A DNA stretch of 38,718 nt from Oscillospiraceae bacterium (GTDB taxonomy: Bacteria > Bacillota > Clostridia > Oscillospirales > Oscillospiraceae): the NCBI GenBank assembly GCA_017411225.1, contig JAFRDQ010000101.1, forward strand, positions 1 through 38,718, given 5' to 3'. Both the position numbers and the translations under genes were made by a program. Under the pieces are notes generated by a model. The model ran no database searches. It was not told the DNA's origin and saw nothing but the letters and a program-made list of their open reading frames with translations. This document shows positions 31,614-38,718 of the stretch, one piece after another (the stretch's first letter is position 1; each line of letters opens with the position of its first letter).

Positions 31614-33533
31614 ATGTCTGAACTTTACTATTCCGAAGCCCTCAAGCTTGGCCAGAAGGCCGCGCGGGGGAAGGATGTCGGTTTGCCGGTGCTCGATGAG
31701 CTTCTGCCGCCGGACAAGCAGCTCTCCACCGTCGATCTCGGCATCGTGGCCGTCCCGGCGGAATTCATCGTCGGCACGAAGTCGCGCGGGCGCACCGAGG
31801 CGTTTGCGCCGAACTTCATGCCGCTCCTGCCGCTCAAGACCGAGTTTGCCGGCAAGTGGGCCTCGCTCTGCAGCGCGCACCTTGCCGAGGGCATCCGCGA
31901 GCCGGTGAAGGTCTATGAATACTTCAACCGCTTCTATGTTGCCGAAGGCAACAAGCGCGTCAGCGTCCTGAAATTTTTCGACGCGCCCATGATCCCGGCG
32001 CACGTGATCCGCGTTCTCCCGGAGCGCAATGGAGATGCGCGCACCGAGCTCTATTATGAATTTGTCGCCTTCTGGCGTCTCAGCCGCGTCGGCTTCGTGG
32101 AGCTGACAAAGTCCGGCGGCTATGCGCATCTGCAGCGCCTCGTCGGCAAGGACCCAAGCGAGACGTGGACGGAGGACGAGCGCCGCCGCTTCACGGCGGT
32201 GTATTACCGCTTCCGCAAGGCCTATGCCTCTGCCGGCGGCGGCAAAATGCGCGCCACGGAGGGCGACGCCCTGCTCGCCTATCTCAAGGTCTACGGCTAT
32301 CCCGCCCTGCGCACGGCGGACGACAGCACGATTAAAAAGAACCTCTCCGACATGTGGGAGGAGGTCGCCCTTCAGCAGGAGGACACGACCCTGGAGATCA
32401 AGACCGACCCCGCCGCCGAAAAGAAGGGCAGCATCCTCACCAGGGTGCTCCCGACGGGGCAGAATGTGCGCCGCGTCGCCTTTCTCTATGACAAAACGCC
32501 CGAGACCTCCGGCTGGACGCTGGGGCACGAGCAGGGCAGACGCCACATCGAGCGCGTGTTCGACGGGCAGATCGAGGCAATCCCCTATGAGAACATCATG
32601 GAGGGCGAGGGACCGGAGGCCGCCATGGGGCGCGCCATTGCAGACGGCTGCAGGCTCCTCTTTGCCACGTCCCCGCGCATGCTCCCGGCGAGTCTGCACG
32701 TCGCCGTCGCGCATCCCGAGACCGTTGTCATGAACTGCACGACGAACCTGAACCACCGCTATGTCCGCTCGTACTACGGACGCATGTATGAGGCAAAATT
32801 CATTCTCGGTGCCATCGCCGCGACGATGAACGATTCGCACGAGCTCGGCTATGTCGGCGATTACCCGATCTTCGGCCAGATCGCGGGCATCAACGCCTTT
32901 GCCCTCGGCGCGCAGATGGTCGATCCCAAGGCGCGCGTGCTGCTCGTCTGGTCGTCGAAGAAGGACGGGGACGACGCGGAGGAATCCCTCCGGCAGCGCG
33001 GCGTGCGCCTCGTCTCCGCGCTTGACACCGCCGGGCGTCAGGGCGGCTTCGGCCTCTGCCACGTGGCGGAAACCGGCGAGCGCACGCTCCTCGCCGCGCC
33101 CCGCTGGCGCTGGGACGTGTATTATGAAACGATTCTCCGACGCCTGCGCGACAACACCGTCAAGGAGGAGTATGAGCGCTCGAGCCGCGCGCTCAACTAT
33201 TACTGGGGCATGTCCGCCGGCGTCATTGAGCTCGCGTGGAGCGATATGCTCCCGCGCGGCACGCGCCGGCTCGCGGAGTATCTGCGCGACAGCATCGCCC
33301 GCGGCGTCTGCAATCCGTTTCTCGCCCCGCTCCATGCGCAGGATGGCCGCCTCATCGGCGAGCACCAGTGGAGCCTCAGCATCGAGCAGATCATCGGCAT
33401 GGATTATCTCGTGGACAACGTCGAGGGCAGCATCCCAGTGTATGACGAGCTCTCGCCCCTTGCCCAGTCCACGGTGGACGCGGCGGGCGTGGGACCCTCC
33501 ACGCGCGGCGTCGCGGAGGCGGATGTCACATGA
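31614..33533 (+). CDS. Cytoplasmic BMP-family (PnrA-like) binding-domain protein with ParB-like N-terminal region
   Basis: A 639-residue protein with no signal peptide or membrane helix. Residues 100-136 (YFNRFYVAEGNKRVSVL then IPAHVIRVLP) resemble the ParB/sulfiredoxin fold, where an EGNxR loop binds nucleotide. From about 278 on it looks like a basic membrane protein (BMP/PnrA) domain, which in ABC importers binds purine nucleosides: FLYDKTPETSGWTLGHEQGR, then GYVGDYPIFGQIAGINAFALG. Such domains are normally secreted lipoproteins, so a cytoplasmic version fused to a ParB-like module is likely a sensor or enzyme. AAAGGA precedes ATG 31614. The stop overlaps the phosphoesterase gene (ATGA). 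Confidence 0.7.
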   Translation: MSELYYSEALKLGQKAARGKDVGLPVLDELLPPDKQLSTVDLGIVAVPAEFIVGTKSRGRTEAFAPNFMPLLPLKTEFAGKWASLCSAHLAEGIREPVKVYEYFNRFYVAEGNKRVSVLKFFDAPMIPAHVIRVLPERNGDARTELYYEFVAFWRLSRVGFVELTKSGGYAHLQRLVGKDPSETWTEDERRRFTAVYYRFRKAYASAGGGKMRATEGDALLAYLKVYGYPALRTADDSTIKKNLSDMWEEVALQQEDTTLEIKTDPAAEKKGSILTRVLPTGQNVRRVAFLYDKTPETSGWTLGHEQGRRHIERVFDGQIEAIPYENIMEGEGPEAAMGRAIADGCRLLFATSPRMLPASLHVAVAHPETVVMNCTTNLNHRYVRSYYGRMYEAKFILGAIAATMNDSHELGYVGDYPIFGQIAGINAFALGAQMVDPKARVLLVWSSKKDGDDAEESLRQRGVRLVSALDTAGRQGGFGLCHVAETGERTLLAAPRWRWDVYYETILRRLRDNTVKEEYERSSRALNYYWGMSAGVIELAWSDMLPRGTRRLAEYLRDSIARGVCNPFLAPLHAQDGRLIGEHQWSLSIEQIIGMDYLVDNVEGSIPVYDELSPLAQSTVDAAGVGPSTRGVAEADVT

Positions 33534-34120
33534 AGATTCTCGTCGTCGCGGACATCAAAAGCCCGTTTTTTTTCGACTGCTATACCCCCGGCAAGCTCAA
33601 GGAATTTGACCTGATCCTATCCTGCGGCGATCTGTCGAAGGAGTATCTTGAGTTTCTCGTCACGATGGCGCGCTGCCCGCTCTATTACGTCCCCGGCAAC
33701 CACGACGAATCATTCGATCTCCACCCGCCGGAGGGCTGTGAGAGCGTCGACGGCAGACTCATCGAATATCAGGGCGTGCGTATCCTCGGCCTCGGCGGAT
33801 CGTATCAATACCGCCCCGGCTCGCAGCAGTATACCGAGCGGCAGATGGCGTCCCGCATCCGCCGTCTCAATTGGACGATCCGGCGGCACATGGGCTTTGA
33901 CATTCTCCTCACGCACGCCCCGGCAAGGGGAATCAATGATCTCGACACCCCCGCCCATCGGGGCTTCGAGTGCTTCAACGATCTCATCGACCGCTGGCAG
34001 CCGAAATACCTTCTCCACGGCCACGTGCACCTCAATTACGGCATGAACCTGCCGAGGAAGGCGGAGAGAGGGCAGACAAAGATTGTGAATGCGTATGAAT
34101 ATAGCGTGATTGAGATTTGA
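33530..34120 (+). CDS. Calcineurin-like metallophosphoesterase with altered first motif
   Basis: A 196-residue single-domain phosphoesterase. Motifs seen: D8 in ADIKSP, GD (33-34), GNHDE (56-60), LTHAP (H129) and HGHVH (163-167). The family's first motif is D-x-H; here the histidine is lysine (K10), so one ligand of the first metal is missing while the rest of the site is intact. It may use one metal or bind a different substrate; YfcE-like and nucleotide phosphodiesterases share the fold. It is coupled by a 4-nt overlap to the BMP-domain gene, suggesting the two work together, perhaps on a nucleoside-related molecule (inference). Confidence 0.82.
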   Translation: MKILVVADIKSPFFFDCYTPGKLKEFDLILSCGDLSKEYLEFLVTMARCPLYYVPGNHDESFDLHPPEGCESVDGRLIEYQGVRILGLGGSYQYRPGSQQYTERQMASRIRRLNWTIRRHMGFDILLTHAPARGINDLDTPAHRGFECFNDLIDRWQPKYLLHGHVHLNYGMNLPRKAERGQTKIVNAYEYSVIEI

Positions 34121-34123
34121 AAT

Positions 34124-34345
34124 GAATTAGGAATTAGGAATGAGGAATTAGGAATGACCAAACTTGTCATTCTGAGCGGAGCACGGAGTGCGAAGTCGAA
34201 GAATCTTGGCAGAGAGGTAAGACAGAGGCCGGCTGTTCTCTTTTACTGCTCTGCCAAGATCCCTCGACAAGCTCGGGATGACAAATGTTTGCTGCGCATG
34301 AACCATTTGTCAATTCCTAATTCCTAATTCCTCATTCCTAATTAG
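34124..34345. repeat. Palindromic repeat family B, copy 3 (long form)
   Basis: About 222 bp. TTAGGAAT-type heptamer arrays at both ends in inverse orientation, inside them TGTCATTCTGAGCGGAGC with inverse CTCGGGATGACAAATG, and AATCTTGGCAGAG with inverse CTCTGCCAAGAT. The structure is that of a nested-inverted-repeat MITE with no coding capacity. Together with the promoter it accounts for the gene-free stretch 34121-34519. Confidence 0.88.
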
Positions 34346-34419
34346 TTCCAAGCTCTGCTCATCCGCAGTAGTGCGATAAAGTATTTGCAAACTTGACCCT
34401 GAAAAAATGCATAATACAC

Positions 34420-34448
34420 TTGAAAAAGCCTCATTTTTCGGGTATAAT
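34420..34448 (+). promoter_or_regulatory. Promoter of the TAXI/TRAP operon
   Basis: TTGAAA (34420-34425) and TATAAT (34443-34448), spacer 17 bp; about 65 nt of untranslated leader precedes the start. Confidence 0.82.
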
Positions 34449-34519
34449 CATTCATGGACGCAGTTTTTGAGTTCCAAAGCTTCAAAATTGTGTCCAATTC
34501 TGTTAAAGGAGAGACAAAC

Positions 34520-35800
34520 ATGAAAAAGTATCTGGCTCTGTTGCTGGCGCTTGTGATGGTGTTCGCCCTGTGCGCATGCGGCAGCAAGAACGACCCCCCC
34601 GCCGCGGGCTCCGCTGATGCTGAGGCTCCTGCCGCCGGCAGCGAGCTGACCTTCGTCACCGGCGGTGAGTCCGGCACCTACTATGCCTTCGGCACCGTCC
34701 TCGCGCAGCACGTCAACGGCCTGACCGATACCAAGATCAACGCGGTCGCCGGCAACGGCTCTCAGGCCAACGTGGAAGACCTCGCCGCCGGTCAGGCGCA
34801 GCTGGCCTTCTGCCAGTCCGACGTGGCTTCCTATGCTTACAACGGCACCAACCTCTTTGAGGAATCCGGCGCTGTGACCGACTTCTCCGTCGTCGCGGCT
34901 CTTTACATGGAGCAGGTGCAGATCGTCACCCTCGATCCGGAGATCAAGTCCGTCGCTGACCTCAAGGGCAAGAACGTCTCCATCGGCGCTGCCGGCTCCG
35001 GCGTGTACTTCAACGCCCTCGATATCCTCGGCGCCTATGATCTGACCGAGGACGACATCAGCCCCGTCTACCAGAGCTTCGCCGATTCCGCCGACTCCCT
35101 AAAGGACGGCAAGATTGACGCGGCCTTCATCGTCGCCGGCGCTCCCACGACCGCCATCACCGACCTCGCCACCGGCAAGAGCGTCTACCTCGTCAGCCTC
35201 GATGACGAGCACATCGACAAGCTCATGGCGGCCAGCCCCTTCTATTCCAAGGTCGTCATCACCGCCGAGACCTACGGCATGCCTGAGGACGTCACCACCG
35301 TCGCCGTCGGCGCGCTCGTGCTCGCCCGCAACGACGTTCCCGACGCCGATGTTTACAACTTCGTCTCCTCCATCTTCGACAATCTGCCCGACGTCATCGC
35401 CGCGCACGCCAAGGGCGCCGAGCTGAGCGTGGAGTTCGCCTCCAGCGTCGAGGGCATCCCCTATCACCCGGGTGCTGCTCGGTACTACGCCGAGCAGGGA
35501 GAAAGGCCTCAAATCAGCGCCTGTAAGACAGGCACTGATTTGAATACTCGCGCTTATCGCGCGGGGCTTTGGCCCCGCTTGGTCGGCGCGAGGGCTCGCG
35601 TAACGCTTCGCCTCAGGGAGTTTTTCCGCCGCACATGTCGCCGGAAAAACGATTTGAATCATTTCGCGCTTTGCGCGAACTCTGCTGAGAGCTACTTGTA
35701 CTACAGGCGCTGTATCGGCGCCTGTAGTACTCCGTCTTTTTCTGCCGTTTTTATTGCTTACCAGAGTGCAGCGCTTTTGCTGCATTTTGGTAAACAATAA
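34520..35800 (+). CDS. TAXI-type TRAP transporter solute receptor with repeat-derived C-terminal tail
   Basis: A 426-residue lipoprotein: signal with lipobox ALCAC (C20), linker, then a TAXI domain with VTGGESGTYY, QSDVA, GAAGSG and the usual end YHPGAARYYAEQG at about residue 327. Family members stop within a few residues of that point. Here the frame runs on for 99 residues through a hairpin, repeat A copy 3 and a second hairpin before TAA 35798-35800; this tail is Arg/Cys-rich and unlike the domain. AAAGGAG precedes ATG 34520, and the in-frame ATG 34454 is too close to the -10. It delivers an unknown acid-type substrate to the fused permease next door. Confidence 0.88.
   Translation: MKKYLALLLALVMVFALCACGSKNDPPAAGSADAEAPAAGSELTFVTGGESGTYYAFGTVLAQHVNGLTDTKINAVAGNGSQANVEDLAAGQAQLAFCQSDVASYAYNGTNLFEESGAVTDFSVVAALYMEQVQIVTLDPEIKSVADLKGKNVSIGAAGSGVYFNALDILGAYDLTEDDISPVYQSFADSADSLKDGKIDAAFIVAGAPTTAITDLATGKSVYLVSLDDEHIDKLMAASPFYSKVVITAETYGMPEDVTTVAVGALVLARNDVPDADVYNFVSSIFDNLPDVIAAHAKGAELSVEFASSVEGIPYHPGAARYYAEQGERPQISACKTGTDLNTRAYRAGLWPRLVGARARVTLRLREFFRRTCRRKNDLNHFALCANSAESYLYYRRCIGACSTPSFSAVFIAYQSAALLLHFGKQ
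35511..35541 (+). terminator. Hairpin at the junction of TAXI domain and tail
   Basis: AAATCAGCGCCTG (35511-35523) pairs with CAGGCACTGATTT (35529-35541) with one mismatch, loop TAAGA. It resembles the terminator before repeat A copy 2, but here it lies inside the open frame. Confidence 0.5.
35542..35688 (+). repeat. Structured repeat family A, copy 3, inside the TAXI receptor gene
   Basis: About 147 bp: outer CTCGCGC/GCGCGAG, inner hairpin CGGGGC-ttt-GGCCCCG, weaker GGCTCGCG/CGCTTCGCC pair, TTTTTCCGCCG...GCCGGAAAAA (35621-35649), TTCGCGC-ttt-GCGCGAA, tail AACTCTGC. A direct repeat ATC(A/G)GCGCCTGTA flanks it at 35513-35525 and 35714-35726; the offset of 201 bp is a multiple of three. Confidence 0.85.
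35698..35736 (+). terminator. Hairpin with T-run between receptor core and permease
   Basis: GTACTACAGGCGC (35698-35710) pairs perfectly with GCGCCTGTAGTAC (35718-35730), followed by TCCGTCTTTTT. It probably lowers transcription into the permease gene; it lies within the receptor's extended frame. Confidence 0.65.
35758..35793 (+). other. Intercistronic RNA hairpin before the TRAP permease
   Basis: TTACCAGAGTGCAGC (35758-35772) pairs with GCTGCATTTTGGTAA (35779-35793), 15 bp with two G-U pairs, six-base loop. It ends just before the permease ribosome binding site and could stabilise or separate the two messages. Confidence 0.6.
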
Positions 35801-35816
35801 AGAGAGGGGTATCCGC

Positions 35817-37847
35817 ATGTCCAAGAAGTCTAACCTGGACCCGGCGCCGCAGGTTGACGCCGTGAAGGCGGAGAGCGAGATCGTCAGCGAAGCTGAGCTG
35901 AACGACGTGATGAAGAAGTATGACCGCGAGTCGAACACCCGCATCTGGGAGGGCGTCCCGCACACCATCGTCACGACGGTCATGATCCTCTTTTCGCTCT
36001 ACTGCATCTGGTCCACGCTGTTTAACAAATCCGCGCTGGAGATTCGCCTCACGGCGTTTCTCGGCGGCATCGTCATCATGGGATTTCTCTATTATCCCGC
36101 GAGCAAAAAGCATGTCCGCCCAAATTACATGCCGTGGTATGACTGGATCATCATGATCGCGGGCGCCGCCTGCTTTTTCTACTGGTGCTTCAGCTATTCC
36201 TCGCTCGCGCGTGTGCTGACGAGCGCCACCAAGCTCTCCACGATGCAGGTGCTCATCGGCGTCGTCGGCCTGCTCACGATCTTTGAGCTCTGCCGCCGCT
36301 GCGTGGGCGTCCCGATCCTGTGCGTGCTCGGCGCGCTGCTCATTTACACGTTTGCCACCGGCCTGCCGCTCAAGCGCCTGATTTACACGCTGTTTTATTC
36401 CACCGGCGGCGTCATCGGCACGCCGGCGCAGGTCTGCGCGAAGTTCATCGTCGTGTTCATCGTCTTCGGCGCGTTCCTCGAGCGAACAGGCATCTCGAAG
36501 TTCTTCATAGACCTCGCCAACAAGATCGCCGGCTGGTCCTCCGGCGGCCCTGCGAAGGTCGCCGTCATCTCCTCCGCGCTCTGCGGCATGGTGTCCGGCT
36601 CCTCCGTGGGCAACACCGTCACCACCGGCTCGGTTACGATCCCGATGATGAAGAAAACCGGCTACAAGCCGGAGTTTGCCGGCGCGGTCGAGGCTGCCGC
36701 CTCCACCGGCGGTCAGATCATGCCGCCCATCATGGGCGCCGCCGCCTTCCTCATGGCGGAGTACATGGGCATCCCCTATGGTCAGGTCGCGCTCAAGGCG
36801 ATCCTGCCCGCCGTGCTCTATTTTGCCGGCATCTTCATCTCCGTCCATCTCGAGGCCAAGAAGCTCGGCCTCAAGGGCATCGACAAGCGCGAGCTCATGC
36901 CCGCGAAGGATCTGCTCGTCAAGGTGTATCTGCTCGCGCCGCTTATCGTGCTCGTCTGGCTCGTGAGCACCAACGCGCGCACGATGGCCTTCGCCGCCGC
37001 CGTGAGCATCCTCGTCGCCATTGCCGTCGGCATCCCGCAGACGATCGTCGACAGCGTCGTCTGGCGCCGCGAGCAGGGGAGCGGCTCTGTTGCCGCCCGC
37101 GCCGTGAAGGAGACAATCAAGACCATCGGCGCCTCGCTCGAGGCGGGCGGCAAGGGCACGATCACCGTCGCCGTCGCCTGCGCCGTCGCCGGCTGCATCG
37201 CCGGCTGCATCACGGCCACGGGTCTGGCCTCCAAGCTCATCACCGGCATCGTCGCCGTCAGCCAGAACAGCGTCTTCTTCGCCCTCTTCCTCACGATGCT
37301 CTGCTGCATCGTGCTCGGCATGGGCGTTCCGACTACCGCGAACTACTGCATCATGGCCGCTACGACCGCGCCGATCCTCATCAAGATGGGTCTGCCCGCC
37401 GTGAGCGCGCACTTCTTCGTGTTCTACTTCGGCATCGTCGCGGACATCACGCCGCCGGTCGCGCTCGCGGCCTACGCCGGCTCCGCCATCGCGAAGTCCA
37501 ACCCGATGAAAACCGGCGTCAACGCCACGAAGCTCGCCATCGCGGCCTTCATCGTGCCGTATGTCTTCGCCTTCAGCCCCGCGCTGCTGTTTGAAAACAT
37601 CAGCGGCGTGCTCGAGGTCGTGCAGATCGTCCTCACCGCCATCATCGGCATCTTCGGCGTCAGCGCCGGTCTCGAGGGCTATGTCTTCGCGAAAGCGCCG
37701 ATCTGGCAGCGCGTGCTGCTCATCGCCGGCGGCCTGAGCCTGATCTATCCGGGACTCCTGACCGACGTCATCGGCATCGGCGTCATCGCCCTCATGCTCG
37801 TCGTGCAGATGCTGCTGCGCAACCGCCAGAGAGCCGCAGTCGCATAA
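35817..37847 (+). CDS. TRAP transporter fused permease (small and large subunits joined)
   Basis: A 676-residue membrane protein. The N-terminal third has four or more helices (small-subunit part), followed by the large-subunit domain with GGPAKVAVISSALCGMVSGSS, TGGQIMPPIMGAAAFLMAEY and GMGVPTTANY, hallmarks of the DctM-type fused permeases paired with TAXI receptors. It imports a substrate by sodium or proton symport. ATG 35817 follows GAGGGG; the frame is open upstream within the receptor's tail region but has no ribosome binding site there. A terminator follows. Confidence 0.93.
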   Translation: MSKKSNLDPAPQVDAVKAESEIVSEAELNDVMKKYDRESNTRIWEGVPHTIVTTVMILFSLYCIWSTLFNKSALEIRLTAFLGGIVIMGFLYYPASKKHVRPNYMPWYDWIIMIAGAACFFYWCFSYSSLARVLTSATKLSTMQVLIGVVGLLTIFELCRRCVGVPILCVLGALLIYTFATGLPLKRLIYTLFYSTGGVIGTPAQVCAKFIVVFIVFGAFLERTGISKFFIDLANKIAGWSSGGPAKVAVISSALCGMVSGSSVGNTVTTGSVTIPMMKKTGYKPEFAGAVEAAASTGGQIMPPIMGAAAFLMAEYMGIPYGQVALKAILPAVLYFAGIFISVHLEAKKLGLKGIDKRELMPAKDLLVKVYLLAPLIVLVWLVSTNARTMAFAAAVSILVAIAVGIPQTIVDSVVWRREQGSGSVAARAVKETIKTIGASLEAGGKGTITVAVACAVAGCIAGCITATGLASKLITGIVAVSQNSVFFALFLTMLCCIVLGMGVPTTANYCIMAATTAPILIKMGLPAVSAHFFVFYFGIVADITPPVALAAYAGSAIAKSNPMKTGVNATKLAIAAFIVPYVFAFSPALLFENISGVLEVVQIVLTAIIGIFGVSAGLEGYVFAKAPIWQRVLLIAGGLSLIYPGLLTDVIGIGVIALMLVVQMLLRNRQRAAVA

Positions 37848-37860
37848 AGCAAACGATCCG

Positions 37861-37890
37861 CCGCCGCGTCCTCCGGACGCGGCGGTTTTC
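37861..37890 (+). terminator. Terminator of the TAXI/TRAP operon
   Basis: CCGCCGCGTCC (37861-37871) pairs perfectly with GGACGCGGCGG (37875-37885), loop TCC, followed by TTTTCT. Confidence 0.9.
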
Positions 37891-37915
37891 TATGCATTTA
37901 TTCACAAATAATCCC

Positions 37916-37944
37916 TTGCTTTTACTATCAATCAGGTGTAGATT
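37916..37944 (+). promoter_or_regulatory. Promoter of pckA
   Basis: TTGCTT (37916-37921) and TAGATT (37939-37944) with a 17-bp spacer; AAGGAGG at 37972-37978 then precedes the start codon. Confidence 0.6.
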
Positions 37945-37986
37945 AGGAATGATGGGTAAAACCCAAAAACTAAGGAGGTCACTTGC

Positions 37987-38718
37987 ATGGCAAAGATTGA
38001 TTTGACCAAATACGGTATTACCGACACCACTGAAATTATCTACAATCCCTCTTATGAGCTGCTCTTCGAGGAAGAGATGAAGCCCGAGCTGGAGGGCTTT
38101 GACAAGGGCCAGGTCAGCGAGCTTGGCGCCGTCAACGTCATGACCGGCATCTACACCGGCCGTTCCCCCAAGGACAAGTTCATCGTCATGGACGAGAACT
38201 CGAAGGACACCGTCTGGTGGACGAGCGACGAATATAAGAACGACAACCACCCCGCCAGCGAGGAGACCTGGGCCGCCGTCAAGGCGATCGCGCAGAAGGC
38301 TCTCTCCGGCAAGAAGCTCTACGTCGTCGACGCATTCTGCGGCGCGAACAAGGACACCCGCATGGCCGTCCGCTTCATCATGGAGGTCGCCTGGCAGGCG
38401 CACTTTGTCCGCAACATGTTCATCAAGCCCACCCCCGAGGAGGAGGCGAGCTTCGAGCCGAACTTCGTGGTCTATACCGCGTCCAAGGCCAAGGTCGAGA
38501 ACTATAAGGAGCTGGGTCTGAACAGCGAGACCGCCGTCGTCTTCAACATCACCAGCCGCGAGCAGGTCATTCTGAACACCTGGTACGGCGGCGAGATGAA
38601 GAAAGGCCTGTTCTCGATGATGAACTACTATCTTCCGCTTCAGGGTATCGCTTCGATGCACTGCTCCGCAAATACGGATATGAACGGCGAAAATACAGCT
38701 ATCTTCTTCGGTCTTTCA
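37987..38718 (+). CDS. pckA: Phosphoenolpyruvate carboxykinase (ATP), 5' part
   Basis: The first 244 codons are in the window; the frame is open to the last base. The translation has [12 protein letters not shown] near residue 58, a hallmark of ATP-type PEP carboxykinase, then [17 protein letters not shown], and [16 protein letters not shown], ending at FFGLS just before the P-loop. The whole enzyme is about 530 residues. It interconverts oxaloacetate and PEP; in gut anaerobes it often runs toward oxaloacetate to save energy during sugar fermentation. AAGGAGG lies eight bases before ATG 37987. Confidence 0.95.
   Translation, partial: MAKIDLTKYGITDTTEIIYNPSYELLFEEEMKPELEGFDKGQVSELGAVNVMTGIYTGRSPKDKFIVMDENSKDTVWWTSDEYKNDNHPASEETWAAVKAIAQKALSGKKLYVVDAFCGANKDTRMAVRFIMEVAWQAHFVRNMFIKPTPEEEASFEPNFVVYTASKAKVENYKELGLNSETAVVFNITSREQVILNTWYGGEMKKGLFSMMNYYLPLQGIASMHCSANTDMNGENTAIFFGLS

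Noticed and set aside
35751-37412. 553-codon minus-strand frame opposite the TRAP permease
   Set aside because: Shadow of a strongly recognised permease gene; no start signals.

Overview
The window looks like a chromosomal segment of a GC-rich, Gram-positive gut anaerobe of the class Clostridia, most like the Oscillospiraceae. The basis is strong AGGAGG-type ribosome binding sites, lipoprotein signal peptides with no outer-membrane genes, a Gram-positive type LexA, LacI and ABC sugar genes, a fused TRAP transporter and an ATP-type PEP carboxykinase. The assignment is inferred from gene content and composition; no marker gene such as rRNA is present.

Layout. 1-5.8 kb: NUDIX hydrolase, then minus-strand pairs plsC-like/gltS-like and lexA/recQ, and a tiny zinc-ribbon gene divergent from lexA. 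5.8-6.8 kb: a structured repeat and an AT-rich membrane-protein gene. 7-12.8 kb: a secreted M3-type metallopeptidase, then five genes that all overlap by 4 nt: ruvX, a small lipoprotein, a HAD phosphatase, a P-loop kinase resembling sucrose kinases, and a GH13_18 phosphorylase. 12.8-15.2 kb: an esterase and an oligo-1,6-glucosidase. 15.5-25.1 kb (minus strand): a sugar ABC operon (binding protein, two permeases, YesL-like protein, GH13_4 amylosucrase-like enzyme, GH32 invertase, fructokinase, MsmK/UgpC-type ATPase). 25.4-31.5 kb (plus strand): a divergent LacI regulator, GH36 alpha-galactosidase, galK and galT. 31.6-34.1 kb: a cytoplasmic BMP-domain protein and a phosphoesterase with an altered metal site. 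34.5-37.8 kb: TAXI/TRAP transporter. The window ends inside pckA, just before its P-loop.

The 8.7-31.5 kb part reads as a raffinose-family oligosaccharide and sucrose utilisation region. ABC import is followed by removal of galactose (GH36, then GalK/GalT), and sucrose can be split by GH32, GH13_4 or phosphorolysis by GH13_18. The free-standing P-loop kinase beside the phosphorylase resembles the sucrose kinase half of the AgaSK alpha-galactosidase/sucrose kinase fusion. That suggests a phosphorylated-sucrose route, which is an inference.

The most unusual signals are in the non-coding DNA. A roughly 150-bp repeat (three copies plus a fragment) folds into several hairpins whose arms change together between copies. 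One copy sits in frame at the 3' end of the TAXI receptor gene, adding about 99 residues, and another supplies the Shine-Dalgarno of the NUDIX gene. Two other palindromic repeat families are also dispersed here. The lexA promoter has two TGAC-N4-GTCA palindromes in place of the usual GAAC-N4-GTTC SOS box. No tRNA, rRNA, CRISPR array, prophage or transposase gene was seen.
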